A stretch of 64,000 bases of DNA, from contig NZ_AYSJ01000004.1 of assembly GCF_000517265.1 (NCBI RefSeq), positions 486,278 through 550,277 of the forward strand, read 5' to 3'. The position numbers and the translations under genes are program-made. Shown piece by piece: positions 40,933-52,709 of the stretch. The notes below the pieces were generated by a model. That model did not search any database, was not told where the DNA came from, and was given only the letters and a program-made list of their open reading frames with translations. Position 1 is the stretch's first letter; each line of letters starts with the position of its first letter. This stretch comes from Photorhabdus khanii NC19 (lineage in GTDB: Bacteria > Pseudomonadota > Gammaproteobacteria > Enterobacterales > Enterobacteriaceae).

Positions 40933-42018
40933 TTAATGGTTAACTGAACGGCGCATACGACGTTTTTGCCGTTTGATGAAACGAGCCACCCGCCATGCGT
41001 GCTTGATGCAATAGCCATACAACATAAATGCAAGCAAAAAAAGTGCCAACATTACCCATTCAGGCACAAACTCCAACCATTCCCCGGTAATTCCAATAGC
41101 AGCGAATAAAGCTGCGGCAACAGTAATCAAGATAAATGCCTGACGTGATGAGAATCCAGCCCGCATAATCAGATGATGAATATGTTGTCTGTCAGGAGAA
41201 AATGGGCTCATCCCTTTACGTAACCGACGGTACATAATGGCAACCATATCCATTAATGGAATGGCGATAATCCATAATGCAGTCACTGGATTAACCGGAT
41301 GCTCATTCCCCTGAGTAGATTCAATAAGCAACCAGATAATTGTAAAACCAATCAATGTACTGCCTGCGTCCCCCATAAACACTTTGAAACGCTGGCTTAA
41401 TAAACCAAGATTAAAAATAATATAAGGGAGAATGGCAGCAATAAATGCAAAACACCATAATGCCAGTGCAGTGTTACCACTTTGATACAGTAAGATCCCT
41501 AAAGCACCGAAAGAGACGCAGGATAATCCACCCAACAATCCATCTATTCCATCAACCATATTGAATGCATTGATGGCAGCCCAGACAGCAAATAAAGTCA
41601 CAACATAACTGAACGGCCCAAGTGTCATGTCCCAAGAGCCAAAAGCATAACCAAGACTATTTAATTTCAAGCCGGCAAAATACATCATCGCAATACCAAC
41701 CAGAGCCTGGATAGTTGCCCGGATCTTAACGCTGATGTCAAAACGGTCATCCAATGCGCCAATAAATACCAGCACACCAGCACAAACCAAATATAACCAC
41801 TTATGAGGAATAAATTCTTTAGTGATAACAAAAGCAAAACAGACCCCGGTAAATACTGATATCCCTCCCACCAAAGGCACCAATCCCTGATGACACTTAC
41901 GATAATTGGGTTTATCAACGAGACCGATTTTCTTTGCTACTTTGCGCGCTATAAACAAAAACGCAAACGAAAACAGAAAAACGCAAAAAACTTCGATATC
42001 CATGCTGAAAATATTCAC
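40933..42018 (-). CDS. wecA: Undecaprenyl-phosphate GlcNAc-1-phosphate transferase
   Basis: 361 residues, about 11 TM helices, polyprenyl-phosphate HexNAc-1-P transferase family. The catalytic motifs are GALDDRFD, NAFNMVDGIDGL and the HIHH loop (PDRQHIHHL). It starts ECA (and usually O antigen) by making GlcNAc-PP-undecaprenol. I prefer GTG at 42018 with GAGAG about 9 bases upstream; a GTG at 42048 has the ribosome site directly abutting. First gene of the ECA cluster. Confidence 0.95.
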   Translation of the reverse strand: MNIFSMDIEVFCVFLFSFAFLFIARKVAKKIGLVDKPNYRKCHQGLVPLVGGISVFTGVCFAFVITKEFIPHKWLYLVCAGVLVFIGALDDRFDISVKIRATIQALVGIAMMYFAGLKLNSLGYAFGSWDMTLGPFSYVVTLFAVWAAINAFNMVDGIDGLLGGLSCVSFGALGILLYQSGNTALALWCFAFIAAILPYIIFNLGLLSQRFKVFMGDAGSTLIGFTIIWLLIESTQGNEHPVNPVTALWIIAIPLMDMVAIMYRRLRKGMSPFSPDRQHIHHLIMRAGFSSRQAFILITVAAALFAAIGITGEWLEFVPEWVMLALFLLAFMLYGYCIKHAWRVARFIKRQKRRMRRSVNH

Positions 42019-42230
42019 GATAACAACTCTCTGTAAAAATAAAGACACCCTGGTTATTTATTATCCAAAACCCAATCCCACAAGCACTCCAGCTTGCGAA
42101 AACACTGCTTTATTATGGAAAAATTAATGGCCTTTATATCATTTTTGTGACATTTAATTTTAAATAGATGGCAGTATGTGAAATGTTTGCAAAATACATA
42201 CCATATTTACAACACCATAATCATGGATGC

Positions 42231-42257
42231 AAAAAACGCCACGAAATCGTGGCGTTT
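42231..42257 (-). terminator. Rho-independent terminator after rho
   Basis: Stem AAACGCCACGA (42234-42244) and TCGTGGCGTTT (42247-42257) with a two-base loop; on the minus strand it continues into TTTTTT. It separates rho from the ECA cluster. Confidence 0.9.
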
Positions 42258-42286
42258 ATTAAAATCATCGTAAAGTGAGTTAGAAA

Positions 42287-43546
42287 CTACGAACGTTTCA
42301 TCATGTCAAAGAAATCGTCGTTTGTTTTGCTCATAGCCAACTTATTGATAAGGAATTCCATCGCATCAATTTCTCCCATCGGGTGAATAATTTTGCGAAG
42401 AATCCACATTTTCTGTAGCTCTTCAGTCGTGGTGAGTAGATTTTCTTTACGTGTACCGGAACGGTTGTAATCGATAGCTGGGAAGACACGTTTTTCAGCA
42501 ATTTTACGGGAGAGGAGCAGTTCCATGTTACCAGTGCCTTTGAACTCTTCGTAAATCACTTCATCCATCTTAGAGCCCGTATCCACCAACGCAGTCGCAA
42601 TAATGGTCAGGCTTCCACCCTCTTCCACATTACGTGCAGCACCGAAGAAACGTTTTGGACGATGTAACGCATTAGCATCTACACCACCGGTCAGTACCTT
42701 ACCAGATGCAGGGACAACCGTGTTATAAGCACGAGCCAAGCGGGTAATAGAATCAAGCAGGATAATAACGTCTTTTTTATGTTCAACCAGGCGTTTTGCT
42801 TTCTCAATGACCATTTCTGCCACCTGAACGTGACGGGAAGCGGGTTCATCAAAAGTAGAAGCAATAACTTCACCTTTCACCAGACGTTGCATTTCGGTTA
42901 CTTCTTCTGGACGTTCATCAATCAAAAGTACCATCAATACACAATCTGGATGATTGTGAGCAATGTTAGCAGCAATATTTTGCAGCAACATGGTCTTACC
43001 CGCTTTTGGTGGCGCTACGATAAGACCACGTTGTCCACGGCCAATCGGTGCAGCCAGATCCAGAACACGGGCTGTCAGATCCTCAGTGGAACCATTACCA
43101 CGCTCCATACGCAAGCGATTATTAGCATGCAGAGGAGTTAAGTTTTCAAAAAGGATTTTACTACGGGCATTTTCTGGTTTATCAAAGTTAACTTCGTTAA
43201 CTTTCAACAGTGCAAAATAGCGTTCACCTTCTTTAGGTGGACGGATTTTACCTGAAATTGTGTCACCGGTACGGAGGTTAAAACGGCGGATTTGGCTGGG
43301 AGAAACGTAGATATCATCGGGACCGGCAAGGTAGGAGCTGTCTGCTGAACGGAGAAATCCAAATCCATCCTGCAATATCTCCAGCACACCGTCACCGAAG
43401 ATATCTTCTCCACTTTTTGCATGCTGCTTAAGGATAGAGAAGATAATATCTTGTTTACGCATACGGGCCAGACTTTCTAGCCCCATCTTTTCGCCGAGTG
43501 TAATCAGTTCAGATACCGGCGTATTCTTTAATTCGGTAAGATTCAT
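42287..43546 (-). CDS. rho: Transcription termination factor Rho
   Basis: 419 residues, same length as E. coli. N-terminal helical domain, OB-fold RNA-binding primary site (about 50-118, with DGFGFLRS and [10 protein letters not shown]), then the RecA-like ATPase with Walker A PPKAGKT (about 178-184), [12 protein letters not shown], the [12 protein letters not shown] Walker B region and the R-loop. Hexameric RNA-DNA helicase. A long leader (about 470 bases after trxA) fits known rho autoregulation. Confidence 0.98.
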   Translation of the reverse strand: MNLTELKNTPVSELITLGEKMGLESLARMRKQDIIFSILKQHAKSGEDIFGDGVLEILQDGFGFLRSADSSYLAGPDDIYVSPSQIRRFNLRTGDTISGKIRPPKEGERYFALLKVNEVNFDKPENARSKILFENLTPLHANNRLRMERGNGSTEDLTARVLDLAAPIGRGQRGLIVAPPKAGKTMLLQNIAANIAHNHPDCVLMVLLIDERPEEVTEMQRLVKGEVIASTFDEPASRHVQVAEMVIEKAKRLVEHKKDVIILLDSITRLARAYNTVVPASGKVLTGGVDANALHRPKRFFGAARNVEEGGSLTIIATALVDTGSKMDEVIYEEFKGTGNMELLLSRKIAEKRVFPAIDYNRSGTRKENLLTTTEELQKMWILRKIIHPMGEIDAMEFLINKLAMSKTNDDFFDMMKRS

Positions 43547-44019
43547 AATGGTGGGTTCTTAAACTCGGGGTATATCTCGAACTATGAACGTGAATAGTAT
43601 GGCAGCGTCATCGGTGCCTGTTTATTTTGTACAAAAAACAAATAAGACCTTTAATACATTATTCATATAAAAAGGTAGTAATTTGAAGTACTAAGATTGA
43701 GCTCAAATAAGACTGACAGGCTGTCAAAAACGCTGTTGAGATAATGCTGAAACATTACTGATTTCTATAAAAAACTATCTCAACGTAACGAGCTATACGC
43801 CAGATTATTCCCGTATAACCCATTGGATACTTTAGACTATCCAGAGATAACAGACTTATCAGACACTACAGATTGTTCAGTATGCAACATACTTCTAACA
43901 GATGTATGTGATACAAGCAGTGGCGCTAACTTATCACGCTTCTTTACGGACGTCTAGCAGTCAATGAAATAAATAATAGTATACGCTAAACGTCCGGTAT
44001 TAATGTGATCTTACTTCAA
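43547..44019. other. Leader/promoter region of rho, downstream of trxA
   Basis: 473 bases without a gene. Reading on the minus strand, a TATACT -10-like hexamer occurs near 43978-43983, shortly after trxA, with no good -35. The rest would be the rho leader, in which Rho-dependent autoregulation occurs in E. coli. I do not recognise an rhoL-like leader peptide. Confidence 0.5.
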
Positions 44020-44346
44020 TCAGAGATTGGCATCCAAAAATTCTTTCAATTGAGTTTTTGACAATGCTCCCACTTTGGTAGCGACAACCTGACCGTCTTT
44101 AAACAGTAACAGCGTAGGAATACCACGGATACCATACTTAGGAGCAGTTGCCGGATTGTCATCAATGTTCAGTTTAGCAATCGTCAGTTTACCTGAATAT
44201 TCTAGGGCGATTTCATCTAAAATAGGTGCAATCATTTTACATGGTCCACACCATGCCGCCCAAAAATCGACAAGAACCGAACCAGCGGCTTTAAGCACAT
44301 CAGTATCAAAGCTAGCATCACTCAAATGAATAATTTTATCGCTCAT
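44020..44346 (-). CDS. trxA: Thioredoxin 1
   Basis: 108 residues. Thioredoxin fold with the redox site WCGPC (C33/C36) in [16 protein letters not shown], the cis-Pro in [11 protein letters not shown] and the C-terminal helix. It reduces cytosolic disulfides and serves ribonucleotide reductase and PAPS reductase. Upstream of rho and divergent from rhlB, as in enterics. Confidence 0.98.
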   Translation of the reverse strand: MSDKIIHLSDASFDTDVLKAAGSVLVDFWAAWCGPCKMIAPILDEIALEYSGKLTIAKLNIDDNPATAPKYGIRGIPTLLLFKDGQVVATKVGALSKTQLKEFLDANL

Positions 44347-44464
44347 TTTTTACTCCAAAGAATAATTTTTTACCATGCTAGTGTAACATTACTGACATAA
44401 GCTTGCCTTTATTTCAGTGGATACACTTTCGTAAAACAATGGTTAACTGATATTCTACCACACT

Positions 44465-45751
44465 ATGAGTAAAACACACTTGACAGAAAAGAAGTTTTCC
44501 GACTTCGCCTTGCACCCCAAGGTCATAGAAGCTCTTGATAACAAGGGTTTTTCTAATTGTACGCCGATACAAGCACTGACATTGCCTTTCACTGTCGAAG
44601 GTCGTGATGTCGCGGGGCAAGCGCAAACCGGTACTGGGAAGACGTTAGCATTTTTAGCGTCTGCTTTTCATTATTTACTGACTCATCCCGCAGCGAAGGA
44701 GCGTCAGACCAATCAGCCAAGAGCGCTGATTATGGCTCCTACCCGCGAACTGGCTGTACAGATTTACTCTGATGCAGAAGATCTGGCACAGGCAACGGGA
44801 TTAAAGATGGGCCTGGCCTATGGCGGTGATGGTTACGACAAGCAGCTGAAAGTGCTGGAATCCGGTGTTGACATTCTTATCGGCACAACTGGACGTTTGA
44901 TTGACTATGCCAAACAAGAGCATATCAACCTGAATGCAATTCAAGTTGTCGTTCTTGATGAAGCTGATCGTATGTACGATTTGGGTTTTATCAAAGATAT
45001 TCGCTGGCTATTTCGCCGGATGCCGGCTGCAAATGAGCGCATGAACCTGCTGTTTTCTGCCACGCTCTCTTACCGAGTCCGGGAACTGGCATTTGAGCAA
45101 ATGAATCATGCAGAATATGTAGAGGTGGAACCGTTACAGAAAACAGGGCACCGCATCCGCGAAGAGTTGTTTTATCCCTCTAATGAAGAGAAGATGCGTC
45201 TACTTCAAACGTTATTAGAAGAAGAGTGGCCTGATCGCTGCATTATTTTCGCCAACACAAAACATCGTTGTGAAGATATCTGGGCTCATCTGGCTGCTGA
45301 CGGGCATCGTGTTGGCCTGCTAACCGGTGATGTGGCACAAAAAAAACGATTACGCATTCTGGAAGAATTCAGCAACGGCAACATTGATATTTTAGTTGCA
45401 ACGGATGTCGCAGCCCGCGGATTGCATATTCCTTCCGTAACCCATGTTTTTAACTATGACTTACCAGATGACTGCGAGGATTATGTTCACCGCATTGGTC
45501 GTACTGGTCGTGCAGGTGAAAGTGGTCACTCAATCAGCCTGGCCTGTGAAGAATATGCTCTGAACCTGCCAGCGATTGAAGATTATATTCAGCACCATAT
45601 CCCTGTCAGCAAATATAACAGTCATGCATTGCTGAAAGATTTACCGGTTCCTAAACGCCGCCACCGTTCGCGTTCAGGAAACCACCAGCGCCGTAATAAT
45701 TTATCGCATCGCAATAATACACCACGTAATAACCGTAAACGTTCAGGCTGA
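44465..45751 (+). CDS. rhlB: DEAD-box RNA helicase RhlB
   Basis: 428 residues. Q motif [16 protein letters not shown]-x-x-CTPIQ, Walker [19 protein letters not shown] box [11 protein letters not shown] motif, and [11 protein letters not shown] basic Arg/Asn-rich tail (about 395-428) fits the RNase E-binding helicase of the degradosome. It is divergent from trxA; gppA follows five bases downstream. Confidence 0.97.
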   Translation: MSKTHLTEKKFSDFALHPKVIEALDNKGFSNCTPIQALTLPFTVEGRDVAGQAQTGTGKTLAFLASAFHYLLTHPAAKERQTNQPRALIMAPTRELAVQIYSDAEDLAQATGLKMGLAYGGDGYDKQLKVLESGVDILIGTTGRLIDYAKQEHINLNAIQVVVLDEADRMYDLGFIKDIRWLFRRMPAANERMNLLFSATLSYRVRELAFEQMNHAEYVEVEPLQKTGHRIREELFYPSNEEKMRLLQTLLEEEWPDRCIIFANTKHRCEDIWAHLAADGHRVGLLTGDVAQKKRLRILEEFSNGNIDILVATDVAARGLHIPSVTHVFNYDLPDDCEDYVHRIGRTGRAGESGHSISLACEEYALNLPAIEDYIQHHIPVSKYNSHALLKDLPVPKRRHRSRSGNHQRRNNLSHRNNTPRNNRKRSG

Positions 45752-45756
45752 ATTAA

Positions 45757-47256
45757 ATGATGCTGAGTTCTTCTTCGCTCTATGCGGCTATCGACTTGGG
45801 TTCAAACAGTTTCCATATGCTAGTTGTGCGTGAAATATCCGGCAGTATTCAGATACTGACACGAATCAAACGCAAAGTAAGACTGGCCACGGGACTGGAT
45901 AAAAATAACCACCTATCTCAACAAGTAATGGAGAGAGGTTGGCAATGTCTCAGGGTTTTTTCTGAACGCTTACAGGATATACCTCCATCACAAATCCGCG
46001 TTGTTGCTACAGCAACTTTGCGTATCGCCGAAAATTCAGGTGAATTTGTGAAAAAAGCATCAGAAATCCTTGGTTGTCCGGTTACAGTAATCAGCGGCGA
46101 AGATGAAGCTCGGCTTATTTATCAAGGTGTTGCCCACACGACCGGTGGCCCTGAAAAACGTTTAGTCGTAGATATTGGCGGGGCAAGTACAGAACTAGTC
46201 ACTGGGAATGGGGCAAAAGCCACTCAGTTATCCAGCCTGAGTATGGGCTGTGTTACCTGGCTTGAATGCTATTTTCATGACCGGAGCCTAACGGAAGAAA
46301 ATTTTGCCAAAGCCGAAGCGGCCGCACATGAAACTCTGAAAGCTATTGCTCCAAAGCTTATCGAACAAAGCTGGCAAATCTGTGTCGGAGCTTCCGGCAC
46401 AGTTCAGGCTCTGCAAGAAATCATGATTGCTCAGGGTATGGATGAGCTGATCACTTTGCCAAAACTCCAGGCACTCAAACATAAAGCAATTGAGTGCGGT
46501 AAGTTGGAAGAGCTGGAAATAGAGGGATTGACGCTGGAACGGGCTCTGGTTTTCCCAAGCGGTCTTGCTATTTTGATAGCTATTTTTCAGGCATTAAATA
46601 TTGAAAGTATGATGCTTGCGGGCGGCGCTTTACGAGAAGGTCTTGTCTACGGCATGCTGGATTTGCCGATAGAACAAGATATTCGCACCAGAACCCTACG
46701 TAATATACAACGTCGTTTTCAGTTGGATGCTGAACAGTCTCAACGGGTCAAACAATTGGCTGGACACTTCTTACAACAAATTGCTAAACCTTGGGAGTTG
46801 GATAGCCGATGTCATGAATTATTACAGAGTGCTTGTCTGATACATGAAATTGGGCTGAGTGTTGATTTCCATCAAGCCCCATCACACGCAGCTTATCTTA
46901 TCAATTACCTCGATCTTCCTGGCTATACTCCCGCACAGAAAAAACTATTAGCCACACTGCTGAAGAACCAAAGTGGCACGATTGATTTGATTTCCTTCAG
47001 TCAACAAAACGCTCTGCCTCTGATACAAGTTCAACGTTTATGCCGCCTGCTGCGGTTGGCTATCATATTCACCAGCCGTCGCCGAGATAACACACTCCCA
47101 GCTCTGGGTTTAAAAGTGAGTGGTGAAACGCTGATGGTAACGCTGCCTCATGGCTGGCTAATGCACCACCCTCTGCGGGCGGAATCTTTACAGCAGGAAA
47201 TTCAGTGGCAAAGTCATGTTCAATGGCCACTTGTTTTGGAAGAACAGATTAGCTAA
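45757..47256 (+). CDS. gppA: Guanosine pentaphosphatase / exopolyphosphatase GppA
   Basis: 499 residues, ASKHA-fold Ppx/GppA family. [15 protein letters not shown] (phosphate 1), [11 protein letters not shown] (phosphate 2), [14 protein letters not shown] between them, and a C-terminal HD-like domain (about 310-499). It hydrolyses pppGpp to ppGpp. The second Met is an equally possible start. Downstream of rhlB in the same operon. Confidence 0.96.
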   Translation: MMLSSSSLYAAIDLGSNSFHMLVVREISGSIQILTRIKRKVRLATGLDKNNHLSQQVMERGWQCLRVFSERLQDIPPSQIRVVATATLRIAENSGEFVKKASEILGCPVTVISGEDEARLIYQGVAHTTGGPEKRLVVDIGGASTELVTGNGAKATQLSSLSMGCVTWLECYFHDRSLTEENFAKAEAAAHETLKAIAPKLIEQSWQICVGASGTVQALQEIMIAQGMDELITLPKLQALKHKAIECGKLEELEIEGLTLERALVFPSGLAILIAIFQALNIESMMLAGGALREGLVYGMLDLPIEQDIRTRTLRNIQRRFQLDAEQSQRVKQLAGHFLQQIAKPWELDSRCHELLQSACLIHEIGLSVDFHQAPSHAAYLINYLDLPGYTPAQKKLLATLLKNQSGTIDLISFSQQNALPLIQVQRLCRLLRLAIIFTSRRRDNTLPALGLKVSGETLMVTLPHGWLMHHPLRAESLQQEIQWQSHVQWPLVLEEQIS

Positions 47257-47275
47257 AACCGAAACTCAACCATTT

Positions 47276-47306
47276 TCCCTGTATCTCTCCGATACAGGGA
47301 GTCTTT
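47276..47306. terminator. Hairpin between convergent gppA and rep
   Basis: TCCCTGTATC (47276-47285), loop TCTCC, GATACAGGGA (47291-47300), a perfect 10-bp stem, then GTCTTT. The U-tract is weak on both strands, but placement between convergent genes supports a shared terminator. Confidence 0.65.
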
Positions 47307-47313
47307 AATCTAT

Positions 47314-49341
47314 TTACTGCTTATTTTTTTGCCCAAGGCCTAAACGCGATTTGATATCCGCAATGCGCGACTGCCCTTTTTGCATTCTCTCTTCAGCAGT
47401 AACTATTTTTTTATCTTGCGGCCAATGTAAATCATCCTGTGGCAGCTCATGTAAAAAGCGGCTTGGTTCAGGCCGGATTAATTCACCATATTGGCGACGC
47501 TCTTTACATAAAGTAAAAAATAACTCCCGTTGAGCGCGAGTAATTCCCACATAAGCCAGTCGCCGTTCTTCATCAATATTTTCTTCATCAATACTGCTCT
47601 GATGAGGTAATAGCCCTTCTTCCATACCGACCAAAAATACATAGGGAAACTCTAATCCTTTAGAGGCATGCAGAGTCATCAATTGTACTTGATCAAACTC
47701 TTCACCCTCTTCTCCCCGCTCCAGCATATCCCGCAATGTGAAACGCGTAACTACCTGAGATAAAGTCATTGGTTCGTTCAATTCATCACCCTCCAGCATT
47801 TCACTCATCCAAGTAAATAGCTGATTAATATTTTTCATCCGCATTTCAGCGGCTTTCGGGCTCGGTGATGTTTCGTACAGCCAGCTTTCATAATCCATAC
47901 CATGCAACAAATCACGCACCGCCAGCAAAGGTTCCTGCTCAACCTGACGGGCTATCTCATCCATCCAATGGGTAAAACGCTGTAGTGCCGCCAACCCACG
48001 ACCAGTCAGGCTTTGTTCCAAGCCAAGATCAAAACTGGCCTGATAGAGGCTTTTATTACGCTGATTCGCCCACTCACCCAGTTTTTGAATTGTAGCCGCA
48101 CCGATTTCACGTCTTGGCGTATTAACAATCCGCAGAAATGCACTGTCATCCTCAGGATTAGTCAACACCCGCAGATAAGCCAGCAGATCCTTAATTTCAG
48201 GGCGGGCAAAGAAAGAAGTACCGCCAGAAATCCGGTAAGGAATGCGGTTTTGCATCAACATTTTTTCAAACACTCGGGATTGATGATTGCCCCGATAAAG
48301 AATAGCGTAGTCTTGATATTGGGTTTTATTGATAAAGTGATGTGCAATCAGTTCTCCGACCACCTTTTCCGCTTCATGTTCTTCATTATTAGCCATAATG
48401 ACTTTCAGCGGATTACCATAACCCAGTTCAGAAAAAAGCCGCTTTTCAAACACATGAGGATTATTAGCAATCAAAATATTAGCCGCTTTTAGAATGCAAC
48501 CGGAAGAACGGTAGTTTTGCTCTAGTTTGATCACATTAAGCTTCGGGAAATCCTCTTTCAGTAATACCAGATTTTGTGGTCTTGCACCGCGCCACGAATA
48601 GATCGACTGGTCATCATCACCCACCACCGTAAAACGGGCCCTTTGTCCCACCAGCAATTTAACCAGTTGATATTGACTGGTATTGGTGTCCTGATATTCA
48701 TCTACCAACAAATAACGGATACGGTTTTGCCAACGTTCCCTTACCTCTTCATCACGCTGCATCAGCAATGTCGGTTTGGTAATCAGATCGTCAAAATCCA
48801 GTACATTACAACTCGCTAGGTGCAAATCATAACGGCGATAACATTCAGCAAACTGATGCTCTTGAGCAGAACGAGCCAATGCTGTAGCTTGTTGAGGAGA
48901 AAGCAGATCATTTTTCCAGTTTGAAATGGAAGAGATCAATTTTTGCAGTAAATCTTTATCTTCTTCCAGTAAATCAGCCGTCAAATCTTTCAGCAGAGCC
49001 ATCTGGTCCTGATCATCAAACAATGAGAAATTGCTTTTCATTCCTAGAGCTTTGTACTCGCGCTTAATAATTTCCAATCCCAAGGTGTGGAAAGTCGAAA
49101 TCATCAGCCCCTTAGCCTCTTTACGCCCCAGAGTTTGCGCCACACGCTCTTTCATTTCCCGTGCTGCTTTATTCGTAAAAGTCACAGCGGCAATATGCCG
49201 AGGCTGATAGCCACAAATACGGATAAGATGAGCAATCTTATTGGTGATCACTCTGGTTTTGCCGGAACCTGCCCCCGCCAGAACCAGACAGGGGCCCGTA
49301 ACAAATTCAACTGCTTGTTGCTGGTTGGGATTTAATCGCAT
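47314..49341 (-). CDS. rep: ATP-dependent DNA helicase Rep
   Basis: 675 residues, SF1A. Walker [11 protein letters not shown] (about 22-31), [41 protein letters not shown] and [10 protein letters not shown]. Shorter than UvrD and lacking the Tudor tail, with a C-terminus rich in basic residues as needed for DnaB contact. It helps replication forks through protein-bound DNA. The neighbouring ppiC of E. coli (between rep and ilvC) is absent. Confidence 0.97.
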   Translation of the reverse strand: MRLNPNQQQAVEFVTGPCLVLAGAGSGKTRVITNKIAHLIRICGYQPRHIAAVTFTNKAAREMKERVAQTLGRKEAKGLMISTFHTLGLEIIKREYKALGMKSNFSLFDDQDQMALLKDLTADLLEEDKDLLQKLISSISNWKNDLLSPQQATALARSAQEHQFAECYRRYDLHLASCNVLDFDDLITKPTLLMQRDEEVRERWQNRIRYLLVDEYQDTNTSQYQLVKLLVGQRARFTVVGDDDQSIYSWRGARPQNLVLLKEDFPKLNVIKLEQNYRSSGCILKAANILIANNPHVFEKRLFSELGYGNPLKVIMANNEEHEAEKVVGELIAHHFINKTQYQDYAILYRGNHQSRVFEKMLMQNRIPYRISGGTSFFARPEIKDLLAYLRVLTNPEDDSAFLRIVNTPRREIGAATIQKLGEWANQRNKSLYQASFDLGLEQSLTGRGLAALQRFTHWMDEIARQVEQEPLLAVRDLLHGMDYESWLYETSPSPKAAEMRMKNINQLFTWMSEMLEGDELNEPMTLSQVVTRFTLRDMLERGEEGEEFDQVQLMTLHASKGLEFPYVFLVGMEEGLLPHQSSIDEENIDEERRLAYVGITRAQRELFFTLCKERRQYGELIRPEPSRFLHELPQDDLHWPQDKKIVTAEERMQKGQSRIADIKSRLGLGQKNKQ

Positions 49342-49534
49342 GGTATTTAATGAGTTATGTCAAAGCAGTACTTCAAGAAATGAAATTGTAGCAGAAAGAA
49401 GGATACGGAATGCCGTTTTATTTCAAAAGCAAACAGCCCTCCTTGTTAATCACCGATAAAAAAGGGAAATACAAGTAAAAAGAGAAAATGCAAACTAAGC
49501 AATGATAGTCGAGACGCTAGAAATCAACAATCTG

Positions 49535-49555
49535 AGAGGGAGAATGTCTCCCTCT
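49535..49555 (-). terminator. Hairpin after ilvC
   Basis: AGAGGGAGA, loop ATG, TCTCCCTCT, a perfect 9-bp stem 11 bases beyond the ilvC stop. It lacks a good U-tract on the minus strand, so it may act as an RNA-stabilising end or an imperfect terminator. Confidence 0.6.
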
Positions 49556-49565
49556 TTCTCTTTAA

Positions 49566-51044
49566 TCAACCACCAACAGAAATACGTTTCATATCTGTCA
49601 TATAGCCACGTAACACACGGCCAACAACTTCAATTGGGTGGTTACGAATAGCTTCGTTAACATCACGTAACTGGGCGTTATAAATACCACTATCGGCAAC
49701 AGACTTACCTAAATCACCAGCCTGTAGTACATCCATAAACTTCTCTTTCAGCAGTGGAACCGCTGCATGAGAAAACAGATAGTTACCATATTCGGCGGTA
49801 TCAGAAATAACCACGTTCATTTCATACAGGCGCTTACGAGAGATAGTATTCGCAATCAACGGCAATTCATGCAGAGATTCATAATAGGCAGATTCAGCAA
49901 TAATACCGGTATCAACCATAATCTCGAATGCCAGTTCAACCCCGGCTTTCACCATAGCAACCATTAAAACACCGTGATCAAAGTACTCCTGTTCACCGAT
50001 TTTGCCATCATATTGCGGTGAATTTTCAAACTGAGTGTTCCCGGTTTCCTCACGCCAACCTAACAGGTTCTTATCATCATTAGCCCAGTCAGCCATCATA
50101 CCGGAAGAGAATTTACCCGAAATAATATCATCCATATGTTTCTGGAACAGTGGCGTCATGATCTCTTTCAATTGCTCAGACAACGCATATGCACGCAATT
50201 TTGCCGGATTAGACAAACGATCCATCATCAAGGTAATGCCACCTTGCTTCAATGCTTCCGTGATGGTTTCCCAGCCGAACTGGATCAGCTTTCCTGCATA
50301 ACCTAGTTCAGCGCCGTCTGCTATCAACTGGTCATAACACAGCAGTGAACCCGCCTGTAGCATACCGCACAGAATGGTTTGTTCACCCATCAGGTCAGAT
50401 TTCACCTCAGCCACGAAAGAAGACTCCAGAACACCTGCACGGTGACCACCCGTTGCCGCTGCCCATGCTTTGGCAATCGCCATACCTTCACCTTTTGGAT
50501 CGTTTTCCGGGTGAACCGCGATCAAGGTAGGAACACCAAAACCACGTTTGTATTCTTCACGAACTTCAGTACCAGGGCACTTAGGCGCGGCCATCACAAC
50601 AGTGATGTCCTTACGGATTTGTTCACCCACTTCAACGATATTGAAACCGTGAGAGTAACCCAGCGCAGCACCTTCTTTCATCAGCGGCTGAACTGCGCGA
50701 ACAACAGAAGAATGTTGTTTATCTGGCGTCAGGTTGACAACCAAATCAGCCTGCGGAATCAGCTCTTCATAAGTACCCACCTGAAAACCATTTTCGGTTG
50801 CTTTACGCCATGAAGCTCGTTTTTCTTCGATCGCCTCTTTACGCAGGGCATAAGTGATATCCAAACCGGAGTCACGCATGTTCAAGCCCTGATTCAGCCC
50901 CTGCGCACCGCAACCGACGATGACCACTTTTTTACCTTTTAAATATCCTGCCTCATCAACAAACTCTTCCCGCGCCATAAAACGACATTTACCTAACTGT
51001 GCCAACTGCTGACGCAAATTCAGCGTATTAAAATAATTAGCCAT
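49566..51044 (-). CDS. ilvC: Ketol-acid reductoisomerase (class II)
   Basis: 492 residues, the long enteric class II enzyme with duplicated C-terminal knotted domain. NADPH loop [20 protein letters not shown] (about 39-58), then [19 protein letters not shown], and two acidic metal-binding helices ([12 protein letters not shown]; the repeat has [15 protein letters not shown]). It converts acetolactate/acetohydroxybutyrate to dihydroxy acids for Val/Ile. The ATG at 51044 opens [14 protein letters not shown], matching the family. It is divergent from ilvY, which should activate it in response to its substrate. Confidence 0.98.
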   Translation of the reverse strand: MANYFNTLNLRQQLAQLGKCRFMAREEFVDEAGYLKGKKVVIVGCGAQGLNQGLNMRDSGLDITYALRKEAIEEKRASWRKATENGFQVGTYEELIPQADLVVNLTPDKQHSSVVRAVQPLMKEGAALGYSHGFNIVEVGEQIRKDITVVMAAPKCPGTEVREEYKRGFGVPTLIAVHPENDPKGEGMAIAKAWAAATGGHRAGVLESSFVAEVKSDLMGEQTILCGMLQAGSLLCYDQLIADGAELGYAGKLIQFGWETITEALKQGGITLMMDRLSNPAKLRAYALSEQLKEIMTPLFQKHMDDIISGKFSSGMMADWANDDKNLLGWREETGNTQFENSPQYDGKIGEQEYFDHGVLMVAMVKAGVELAFEIMVDTGIIAESAYYESLHELPLIANTISRKRLYEMNVVISDTAEYGNYLFSHAAVPLLKEKFMDVLQAGDLGKSVADSGIYNAQLRDVNEAIRNHPIEVVGRVLRGYMTDMKRISVGG

Positions 51045-51187
51045 TAGTGACTCCGTTATCATCATGTTGTACTCAGCAATCAAGTGCTGCGACTGTTTTT
51101 TAGATTTCCCACCCTGTGAGGTGTTTGCATATTTTTAATATATGACATGAAAGCCATTGCTTAAATTGATATATTAACAATACTATA

Positions 51188-51202
51188 TTGCATTTTATGC
51201 AA
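51188..51202. promoter_or_regulatory. Probable IlvY operator between ilvC and ilvY
   Basis: TTGCA-TTTTA-TGCAA, an inverted repeat with the T-N11-A geometry of LysR-type sites, in the 193-base divergent spacer. A second, weaker TTGCAT...ATATGA half pattern lies near 51125-51148. In E. coli IlvY binds two adjacent operators in this spacer, so the assignment is by position and symmetry. Confidence 0.55.
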
Positions 51203-51237
51203 CACTGATTATTGGGCAGGAATAAGGTGAATAAACT

Positions 51238-52119
51238 ATGGATATACGTGATCTCAAATTGTTTCTACATCTGGCTGAAAGCTGTCATTTTGGCCGCACA
51301 GCAAAAGCAATGCACGTTAGTCCATCTACACTATCCCGCCAAATCCAGCGTATTGAAGATATATTGGGGCATTCATTACTCTTACGGGATAATCGCACCG
51401 TAAAGCTGACATTTGCCGGCGAGCAATTTAAACAGTTCTCCCAACAGACACTATTACAATATCAGCAACTACAACACTCATTGAATCAGCAAAGTCCTTC
51501 TCTAAGCGGCGAATTACGTCTGTTTTGTTCAGTGACCGCAGCTTACAGTCACTTACCACAGATCCTTGATAGCTTCCGTGCAGAACATCCTCTGGTTGAA
51601 ATCAAACTCACCACCGGTGATGCCGCAGATGCGGTCAATAAGGTACAGTCTAATGATGCCGATTTAGGCATCGCCGGTAAGCCGGAAAAACTGCCAGATA
51701 ATGTCAGTTTCACCAAAATCGGTGAAGTACCGTTGGTACTGATCGCGCCTTCCCTGCCCTGTACTGTACGGACTCTCGTCACACAAGAGTGCCCCGACTG
51801 GAATAACATTCCCTTTATTTTGCCGGAGCACGGCCCTTCACGTAAGCGCATTGAGTTCTGGTTTCGCCACCATAAAATTAACAACCCATTGATTTACGCT
51901 ACAGTGTCTGGTCACGAAGCCATTGTTTCTATGGTTGCATTGGGTTGTGGCGTTGCATTAATTCCCAACGTAGTTGTGGAGAATAGCCCCGAACCAGTAC
52001 GCAGTCGCATATCGTTATTGGACAATATTTCTCTGGTGGAGCCGTTCGAGTTGGGTATATGTGTACAAAGAAAACGACTTAATGAACCCTTGATTAAAGC
52101 GTTTTGGGGGTTGTTATAA
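51238..52119 (+). CDS. ilvY: LysR-type regulator IlvY
   Basis: 293 residues. N-terminal winged HTH (about 1-60: DLKLFLHLAESCHFGRTAKAMHVSPSTLSRQIQRIE across two helices), a linker helix, and a periplasmic-binding-like co-inducer domain (about 90-290). It activates ilvC when acetolactate or acetohydroxybutyrate accumulates. Divergent from ilvC. In E. coli ilvA lies next to ilvY; here the accessory region begins instead. Confidence 0.95.
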   Translation: MDIRDLKLFLHLAESCHFGRTAKAMHVSPSTLSRQIQRIEDILGHSLLLRDNRTVKLTFAGEQFKQFSQQTLLQYQQLQHSLNQQSPSLSGELRLFCSVTAAYSHLPQILDSFRAEHPLVEIKLTTGDAADAVNKVQSNDADLGIAGKPEKLPDNVSFTKIGEVPLVLIAPSLPCTVRTLVTQECPDWNNIPFILPEHGPSRKRIEFWFRHHKINNPLIYATVSGHEAIVSMVALGCGVALIPNVVVENSPEPVRSRISLLDNISLVEPFELGICVQRKRLNEPLIKAFWGLL

Positions 52120-52709
52120 GAAACTGCGTTAGCAGGTGTTTTTATTCATTACAAGTCCGATATCACCCACTTTTGGCATTATGCCAATATGCTTATGATT
52201 CATGTGACATAATTCACAAAGAACATAAAAAAATAACCATATTGTTTTCATGATAATATGTTTAAGATAAGTTATAAGTAATCAATAATAATTATATGAA
52301 AAGATTAATCCCTCATTAAATTTTTGGTCATTAATTATGTTACGAAAGAAAATACTTTTAATTATATCAATTGAATAACAGCCATTTAACTCTGAGAAAT
52401 TCAGACATTGTTAAAATTGGCTAGTAAAAACAACAACATTGAATATTCCACCGTCTAAAGACACAGTGGGGAATAATTCTTTTTCCATGTCATAACAATA
52501 TCTTATAATAATGAAATAATTTCTTACCGGATATTACAGGAGGGTACTTTAAATTTCATAGAAAGCATTTAATAATATTCCGACGATATAGTTACCAATA
52601 ATGATTACTTGACGATTTAATTTAATTAAAAAATAATATCACTAATTCATCATAATTATATAAAACAATTAATTCAAACACACAAAATGATTTAATAAAG
52701 GACAACATT
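52120..52709. other. AT-rich spacer after ilvY, upstream of the AraC gene
   Basis: 590 bases without a gene, strongly AT-rich with many TAATAAT runs. The AraC gene start has a clear AAAGGA ribosome site. The base composition shifts abruptly at about 52130, marking the left edge of the acquired region. No recombination site or insertion sequence is visible. Confidence 0.55.
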
